From: Flavisolibacter sp.
GTDB taxonomy: Bacteria; Bacteroidota; Bacteroidia; Chitinophagales; Chitinophagaceae
DNA: 35,361 bases
Reading direction: 5' to 3'
Assembly: GCA_028288675.1 (NCBI GenBank)
Contig: JAQBNG010000123.1
Span: forward strand, 1 to 35,361
The translations under genes and the position numbers were made by a program. This document shows, in pieces, positions 31,066-35,361 of this stretch. Positions within the stretch are counted from its first letter, which is position 1; each line of letters opens with the position of its first letter. The notes beneath the pieces were generated by a model. The model was not told the origin of the DNA. It saw only the letters and a list, made by a program, of their open reading frames with translations, and ran no database searches.

Positions 31066-32301
31066 TTACCCAATTCTCTTGTAGCTGCATGTTAAAGACC
31101 AGCCCGCAATTACTAAACTTACAAATACCAGTGTGTAAAAAAGGTAGAGGTAACTCACATCCAAAAAATTATAAAAAAAGCTAAGGCTTAGTTGAAAGCC
31201 TGCTAATAAAAAATTAATGGTGCTAAAGCCTTTCTTACGTAAAAACATAAAAAAGAGAATAGGTACGATAAAGGTTCCCCAAACTAAAATGGTATGCAAT
31301 AGCTGAACATGCGATGGGCCAAAAATTTTTGCCATTCCTAATGACTGGTAAAAATGCTCAGGCGTTTCTTTCCATACCCTTTTGGCATGAGCAATATATT
31401 GATGCGGCAACTGCAATTGAAAGGATAGAAACTTTGTTCCAAAAGGCATGATCAATAGTGCTGCAACCAAGGTGCCTGCTGCTAACGTTTTCATTAAGAA
31501 TTTATACTGCCGGTTGTATAATAAATAAATGGCTGCAAACGGTAACCACCCTATAATTGCATAGCGGCTTAGCAGGCACAAAGCCGCAGTACCACCAATG
31601 AACAAAGCATTACCCGATATGATAGCAACTACCATAAGGGAGTAGTAAAAAAAGACCACACCTTCTTCGCTCAGCCTGATGACATTGTGGGTTTGATCAA
31701 GATGCAGCCATGCTAGCAAAACCAATAGCGCCAATACATAAAATAGAGTTATGCTATTTCTTTTCCATGCCGGTAAAATGCATAAGATAATGCTTAGCCA
31801 AATGCCACCAACCGTTACCCAGCGCATATCAAAATGAAACAGTGCCGAGGTGCAAAAAGGCAGCCATAAAGCGGGTAGATAAATTGGCTGTATGCCATTC
31901 CATATTTCAGGGATAGGCTGATAGATTTGGTTGAATTGTCCATTTAAAAACCGGTGGCACATTACACCGATGATAGGAAGCATATCGGCATACTCAATTC
32001 GCAAAGGAGTGTTGTCTAAAATGTTTTTTGCAACGCTGTAGCTTAAGGGCAATAAAGCAGCAATACTTAAAAGCTTCAGCAATGCTTGCTTGTTTATAAT
32101 TATTGCTTTCTTAAATGTAAATGGAGGCAGGTATAAAATACAGAAGCTGCTTCCGATTCCGCAGCATAAAAAAAGGAGACTATTAACTGCACCAAACCGG
32201 GGGATGGTTAAAAAGTATGTAGCACATAAAACCTGAAGGACAGCTAAAAGAACAAGTACATGAACAGAGTTAGAAGAAATTTTCTTTAAGACCCAGCGCA
32301 T
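31066..32301 (-). CDS. Polytopic membrane protein, possibly GT-C fold glycosyltransferase-like
   Basis: A 411-residue integral membrane protein with about eleven or twelve hydrophobic helices. I do not recognise the family with certainty. The overall design, with an acidic residue after the first large loop (LRIEYADMLPIIGVMCHRFL), a Gln/Pro-rich extracytoplasmic loop (YQPIPEIWNGIQPIYLPALW), an aromatic-rich middle and a later Arg (LLSRYAIIGWLPFAAIYLLY), is similar to polyprenyl-phosphate dependent GT-C enzymes, in which an Asp or Glu in the first loop is catalytic. That assignment is inference. It is preceded by a 135-bp repeat region that separates it from the GGGPS gene. Confidence 0.65.
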   Translation of the reverse strand: MRWVLKKISSNSVHVLVLLAVLQVLCATYFLTIPRFGAVNSLLFLCCGIGSSFCILYLPPFTFKKAIIINKQALLKLLSIAALLPLSYSVAKNILDNTPLRIEYADMLPIIGVMCHRFLNGQFNQIYQPIPEIWNGIQPIYLPALWLPFCTSALFHFDMRWVTVGGIWLSIILCILPAWKRNSITLFYVLALLVLLAWLHLDQTHNVIRLSEEGVVFFYYSLMVVAIISGNALFIGGTAALCLLSRYAIIGWLPFAAIYLLYNRQYKFLMKTLAAGTLVAALLIMPFGTKFLSFQLQLPHQYIAHAKRVWKETPEHFYQSLGMAKIFGPSHVQLLHTILVWGTFIVPILFFMFLRKKGFSTINFLLAGFQLSLSFFYNFLDVSYLYLFYTLVFVSLVIAGWSLTCSYKRIG

Positions 32302-32320
32302 GTGTTGTTATGTTAAGTAT

Positions 32321-32456
32321 GAAGTGACGTTTGCGTGAGGGATAGGAGCGGAAATCCTTTTTGCCGTCAGCCTTTAGCTATTCGTAGTGACGTTTGCAAA
32401 GGCAAAAAGATTGCAGCGGATAGCCCGGCCCGAGGCTTTGCGAGGGACACGCCCAA
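32321..32456. repeat. Composite intergenic repeat with GTGACGTTTGC / AGCGGA units
   Basis: AGTGACGTTTGC occurs exactly twice (32323-32334 and 32386-32397). Each copy is followed by an AGCGGA unit (32347-32352 and 32415-32420), the second as GCAGCGGATAGCCCGG. Between them CTTTTTGCC (32357-32365) pairs with GGCAAAAAG (32401-32409). The left part is transcribable as a hairpin between two minus-strand genes. No coding capacity is seen. Confidence 0.7.
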
Positions 32457-32513
32457 CTAAAAATCTGCCATAGTACGCTTACCATTTTATAAGCAGGATG
32501 AAGTTGTAAAACG

Positions 32514-33269
32514 CTATGAAACCGTATGCACCTGGTGAATAGCCGCAGCCATTTCTTCTAACAGCGAAGGTTGTTTTTCAATAGCGTTGCCTACAACAAT
32601 TACATCGGCACCTGCCTTGCAATTCAGGTAAGCTTTTTCCGCATCCCTAATGCCACCGCCAATGACCAAAGGCACTTCAATATTCTTCGCCACCAGTGCA
32701 ATCATTTCTTCGCCAATGGCTTTTTTGGCGCCGCTGCCGGCATCCATATAAATTAATTTTTTGCCCAGCATCTCACCAGCCATAGCGGTGCAAAGGGCAA
32801 TCTCAGCTTTATCAGCAGGAATGGGTGCAGCACCACTTATGTAAGAAACAGTTGTAGGCGCACCGCCGTCAATCACCATGTAGCCGGTAGAAATAATTTC
32901 CAGTCCGCTCTTTTTTACAAACGGTGCAGAGATGACGTGCTGTCCAATTAATAACTCGGGGTTGCGGCCAGAGATGAGCGATAAATACAAAAGAGCATCG
33001 GCGTACTTGCTTATCTGCGCCGGGCTGCCAGGAAATAGAAGAACCGGTATTGAGGACTCTTGTTTTATCTGCTCAATACATTCATCCAAATGATCTGAAA
33101 CAACCAGGCTTCCACCTACAAAAAAGAAATCTACTTTACAGCGGTTGGCCGATTGCACCAATGCGGACAGGGAAGATGAAGTGATCTTATCAGGATCAAT
33201 TAAAACAGCAAAGGATTTGTGACCGCTATTCTTTTTTTCCAACAGGGACTGGTAAACATTCATCTTCAT
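32514..33269 (-). CDS. Geranylgeranylglyceryl/heptaprenylglyceryl phosphate synthase (GGGPS/PcrB family)
   Basis: A 251-residue TIM barrel that links a long polyprenyl diphosphate to glycerol 1-phosphate, forming an ether bond. The motifs are: the magnesium/phosphate start FAVLIDPDKI, FFFVGGSLVVSDHLDECIEQ, LLFPGSPAQIS, the substrate-tunnel strand YLSLISGRNPELLIGQHV, EIISTGYMVIDGG, YMDAGSGAKK and the glycerol-phosphate-binding VPLVIGGGIRD with ADVIVVGNAIE. It resembles the archaeal-like group II enzymes found in Bacteroidota. The product role in these bacteria is poorly known. Upstream, DUF2490 is on the same strand (49 bp); downstream there is a repeat. Start: ATG 33269, with a second ATG two codons later. 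Confidence 0.92.
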   Translation of the reverse strand: MKMNVYQSLLEKKNSGHKSFAVLIDPDKITSSSLSALVQSANRCKVDFFFVGGSLVVSDHLDECIEQIKQESSIPVLLFPGSPAQISKYADALLYLSLISGRNPELLIGQHVISAPFVKKSGLEIISTGYMVIDGGAPTTVSYISGAAPIPADKAEIALCTAMAGEMLGKKLIYMDAGSGAKKAIGEEMIALVAKNIEVPLVIGGGIRDAEKAYLNCKAGADVIVVGNAIEKQPSLLEEMAAAIHQVHTVS

Positions 33270-33318
33270 CCGCAGATATTATAGGTGCAAAAATGCAAAA
33301 AAATTGGCTACCTCTCCT

Positions 33319-34047
33319 TTATAACCTTTTATATACGGCTATTTGTACAATGTGGTTATTGGTGAAAGAACTTCGGGTAGACGTATATTGGTTCATATAG
33401 CCTGCTTCCAAGTCTATTTTATTGGGTAACCGATAGCCAATTGCACAATACAAACGGTTTTGATCGAAGGTCTTTCCATTTACAGCACTCTTATTGCCGG
33501 TATTTAAAAACACCTCGTTCTGAAGAGCCAGAAAAACGCCTTTTGAAAAAGAAGGCGTTGCAGTTAAAGGAAAGATGCTGCGGATAAAGTACCGGAAACG
33601 AAATGCCTGGCTGGTACCATCTGTTTCCAGCTCATTGTTTACCACTTTTGCTTTTGAAATAAAGCGTTCCTCAAACCTGATGCGGTGAGCAATAGAAATG
33701 TTTTTGGCTTTATGATTAAAAAGCCCTTGTTGCCATATCCGGTGTTCGGGTAAAAGATCGGAAACACCATTAATTGTACGACGGTTACTGATGAAGGCAT
33801 AACCCGCAGTAATAACCAAACTTTTAGTTGCATGAAAATTTAAACCGGGGCGCAACAATATTGTTTGCACCTGCTGCAGTTCATCTGTTGAACGAAGTTG
33901 TGCGTCAAAATGCAGGCTAAAGCGAGTATTCAATTTGAAGGTATTAAAAGAAGCAACCCACCCGCTGAATTGCGGTTGTGCTTTTGCCGTATGAAAGAAG
34001 AGAATAAGGGTAAAAAAGAAAAGATAGCGGAAGATCATTTTCGTCAT
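33319..34047 (-). CDS. DUF2490 outer-membrane-type protein
   Basis: A 242-residue exported protein with a clear signal peptide (MTKMIFRYLFFFTLILFFHTAKAQ) and a DUF2490 domain. The domain starts FSGWVASFNTFKLNTRFSLH and continues with alternating beta strands such as HFDAQLRSTDELQQVQTILL, RPGLNFHATKSLVITAGYAF, and an ending NNHIVQIAVYKRL, as in small beta barrels. Function is not established. The frame is open to a TTG at 34065, but ATG 34047 (or ATG 34038) fits the signal peptide. GATATTTG, one base off TANNTTTG, lies close upstream at 34055-34062. It precedes the GGGPS gene by 49 bp and may be co-transcribed with it. Confidence 0.85.
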   Translation of the reverse strand: MTKMIFRYLFFFTLILFFHTAKAQPQFSGWVASFNTFKLNTRFSLHFDAQLRSTDELQQVQTILLRPGLNFHATKSLVITAGYAFISNRRTINGVSDLLPEHRIWQQGLFNHKAKNISIAHRIRFEERFISKAKVVNNELETDGTSQAFRFRYFIRSIFPLTATPSFSKGVFLALQNEVFLNTGNKSAVNGKTFDQNRLYCAIGYRLPNKIDLEAGYMNQYTSTRSSFTNNHIVQIAVYKRL

Positions 34048-34163
34048 TTCGTTGGTGAGCCTCAAATATCAATATTAGTTATTGAAAATAAAGATTGCCT
34101 CATTGCTTTTATTCAGTAAATCGTTTTTATTCGTTGAAGTAGCGGGTGCTTTGCCTTGGTAAT

Positions 34164-34658
34164 TTAGCTAATACTAATAGCACAATTCACCCATTCCCCA
34201 TCAAAAGAAGCCTTGTATTTTTTATAGAAGTTGATAGCCGGTTCGTTCCAGTCAAGTACCTGCCACACAATACCATTGAACCCTTTTTCTTTAGCTTCTA
34301 TAATAAGTCTGTCAAAAAGCATTTTGCCCATTCCGCCACCGCGAAGGTTTTCAGTTACTAAAAAATCTTCGAGGTACATGCGCTGGCCTTTCCATGTACT
34401 AAAGCGGATATAGTAAAGCGCAAAGCCTTCCACCTTTCCATCCAGTTCGGCTACAAAAGCCCACCATACAGGCTTTTCACCAAAACCGCTTTCTTCAAAA
34501 TGTTCCAGCGTTACCGTTACTTCATCCGGTGCCTTTTCGTAAAGGGCTAATTCTTTTACCAGCTCTAAAATTCTTGCGCAGTCTTCTTTAACTGCACGGC
34601 GTATAAGGGTTTGGAGTTTTGAGTTTGGGGTTTGGGGTTCTTTAGCTTGGGCATCCAT
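34164..34658 (-). CDS. GNAT-family N-acetyltransferase with repeat-derived N-terminus
   Basis: A 164-residue acetyl-CoA-dependent acetyltransferase resembling the diamine/spermidine acetyltransferase branch. The core runs from IRRAVKEDCARILELVKELA through EVTVTLEHFEESGFGEKPVW and GKVEGFALYYIRFSTWKGQR to the acetyl-CoA loop LRGGGMGKMLFDRLI and the end WNEPAINFYKKYKASFDGEW. The substrate is unknown. The first 18 residues (MDAQAKEPQTPNSKLQTL) lie before the usual first beta strand; residues 6-17 are encoded by a CCAAACCCC-type repeat that also occurs outside genes (27521-27556). The conserved protein would normally begin a few residues before IRRAVKED, so this N-terminus is a recent addition or replacement. 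Confidence 0.9.
   Translation of the reverse strand: MDAQAKEPQTPNSKLQTLIRRAVKEDCARILELVKELALYEKAPDEVTVTLEHFEESGFGEKPVWWAFVAELDGKVEGFALYYIRFSTWKGQRMYLEDFLVTENLRGGGMGKMLFDRLIIEAKEKGFNGIVWQVLDWNEPAINFYKKYKASFDGEWVNCAISIS
34607..34642 (-). repeat. CCAAACCCC-type repeat inside the start of the GNAT gene
   Basis: Read on the minus strand it begins AAAGAACCCCAAACCCCAAA, then CTCAAAACTCCAAACCC. It encodes KEPQTPNSKLQT in the GNAT protein. The related copy at 27521-27556 is outside a coding region. Confidence 0.65.
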
Positions 34659-34700
34659 TCCTTTTATATTTTAGTTTTTATGTTCTGATTTTTACTTTTT

Positions 34701-34754
34701 ATGTTACCGGCAATAGTGCCACTATCATCGTCTGTTGTGTCACTCCCTTGTACG
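34701..34754 (+). repeat. Copy 2 of the 54-nt dispersed intergenic element
   Basis: It begins ATGTTACCGGCA, has the identical core CATCGTCTGTTG (34726-34737) and ends TTGTACG; 41 of 54 positions agree with the minus-strand copy at 2187-2240. It lies between the GNAT gene and the PLP-enzyme gene, both on the minus strand. Confidence 0.75.
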
Positions 34755-34806
34755 TTCAATAATTCTATTCAGCAATTGAAAACTTCATTAGCAAATTAGC
34801 ACATCA

Positions 34807-35361
34807 TCACATCACCTGATTAACCAACGCCTGTTCAAGGTCTCCCATAATATCCTCTGCATTTTCTATCCCTACGCTCATTCGTATCAATCCATCGGTA
34901 ATGCCATATTGTTCTCTTTGTTCTTTAGGCACACTAAAATGCGTCATCGAGGCAGGATGAGATAGCAAAGTATCCACCGTGCCTAACGACACCGTGCGGG
35001 TACACATCTGCAACCGGTTCATAAAAGTCATACCTGCCTGCAGGCCGCCTGTTACTTCAAAGCTTAACATGCCTCCAGGCTTGCTCATTTGCTTTCTGGC
35101 AACTGCATAAGCCGGGTGCGAAGAAAGTCCTTCATAATTAACCTTTGCAATAGCGGAATGCCCTTCTAGAAACTCCGCTACTTTCGCCGCATTACTGCAA
35201 TGACGGTCCATGCGCAGCTCTAAAGTTTTAATTCCCTGTATTACTAAAAAAGCATCAAACGGATTGGCATTACCACCCAGCAGACGATGAGTTTTAGTAA
35301 TTTTTGTCTTCATCCAATCTATGTCTCTTCCAATTAATATTCCGCCAATAGCAGTGCCGTG
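34807..35361 (-). CDS. Cys/Met metabolism PLP-dependent enzyme, 5' truncated by the window
   Basis: The C-terminal 184 residues or so of a trans-sulfuration-type enzyme (cystathionine gamma-synthase, cystathionine gamma-lyase or methionine gamma-lyase group). The frame runs on to the window end through HGTAIGGILIGRDIDW, so the true start is outside. Seen are LGGNANPFDAFLVIQGIKTL, LRMDRHCSNAAKVAEFLEGH, KPGGMLSFEV, and the substrate carboxylate loop SLGTVDTLLSHPASMTHFSV with GLIRMSVGIENAEDIMGDLE. The Schiff-base Lys lies in the missing part. HPASMTH is common in this family and does not by itself separate lyase from synthase activity. The family is certain; the reaction is open. Confidence 0.9.
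   Translation of the reverse strand, partial: HGTAIGGILIGRDIDWMKTKITKTHRLLGGNANPFDAFLVIQGIKTLELRMDRHCSNAAKVAEFLEGHSAIAKVNYEGLSSHPAYAVARKQMSKPGGMLSFEVTGGLQAGMTFMNRLQMCTRTVSLGTVDTLLSHPASMTHFSVPKEQREQYGITDGLIRMSVGIENAEDIMGDLEQALVNQVM

Noticed and set aside
34738-34754. A CRISPR array formed by the dispersed elements
   Set aside because: Only single, widely separated copies occur; there is no regular repeat-spacer pattern and no cas gene in the window.

Overview
The window looks like an ordinary chromosomal stretch of a Bacteroidota bacterium, most likely of the Chitinophagaceae or close relatives. The grounds are: promoters of the Bacteroidota type (-7 element TANNTTTG, short leaders, few Shine-Dalgarno sequences); a PorX regulator and a type IX secretion (T9SS) C-terminal sorting domain; domains typical of the phylum (DUF3078, DUF2490, the PcrB/GGGPS type of Bacteroidota, a LytS/LytTR pair); and many degenerate intergenic repeat families. 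The genus cannot be fixed from this sequence. No tRNA, rRNA, CRISPR array, complete insertion sequence, phage or plasmid gene was seen.

Layout. 1-5.3 kb: the 3' end of an MBOAT acyltransferase, the chaperone genes grpE and dnaJ (minus strand), the 23S rRNA methyltransferase rlmI, and a tiny secreted protein that is almost only a T9SS sorting domain. 4.9-8.3 kb: an oxidative-stress cluster, with a thiol peroxiredoxin and oxyR on the minus strand facing a catalase on the plus strand; the shared intergenic region holds a candidate OxyR site, a promoter and a strong leader hairpin. 8.3-16.1 kb: acyl-CoA dehydrogenase, a PhnP-like metallo-beta-lactamase fold hydrolase, a 94-residue unknown protein, porX, an HD-domain hydrolase, lpxD and the N-terminal half of a split transketolase. 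16.3-22.7 kb: a WecA-like glycan initiation enzyme, frr, an EamA transporter, PPK2, mscL, a DUF3078 protein, scpA (TTG start) and an L,D-transpeptidase. 23-28.3 kb: a secreted protein whose natural start appears shifted out of frame by a poly-A tract, dxs, and a LytS/LytTR two-component pair. 28.4-31 kb: an M28 peptidase, an overlapping DUF4160-DUF2442 pair, and behind it a decayed copy of the 3' end of the peptidase gene. 31-35.4 kb: a multi-spanning membrane protein, GGGPS, DUF2490, a GNAT acetyltransferase whose first codons come from an intergenic repeat, and the 3' part of a Cys/Met-metabolism PLP enzyme running off the window.

Most genes are housekeeping or envelope genes in short units, often separated by good rho-independent hairpins. 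The coherent functional groups are the OxyR/catalase/peroxiredoxin unit, the GrpE/DnaJ pair, the LytS/LytTR pair and scattered envelope genes (lpxD, wecA-like, L,D-transpeptidase, MBOAT). I did not find a clearly new multi-gene system. The less ordinary signals are in the DNA between genes: at least six repeat families, including a 54-nt element present twice about 32.5 kb apart, a 207-bp segment bounded by 28-bp inverted repeats beside porX, and the gene remnant that brackets the DUF4160-DUF2442 pair.
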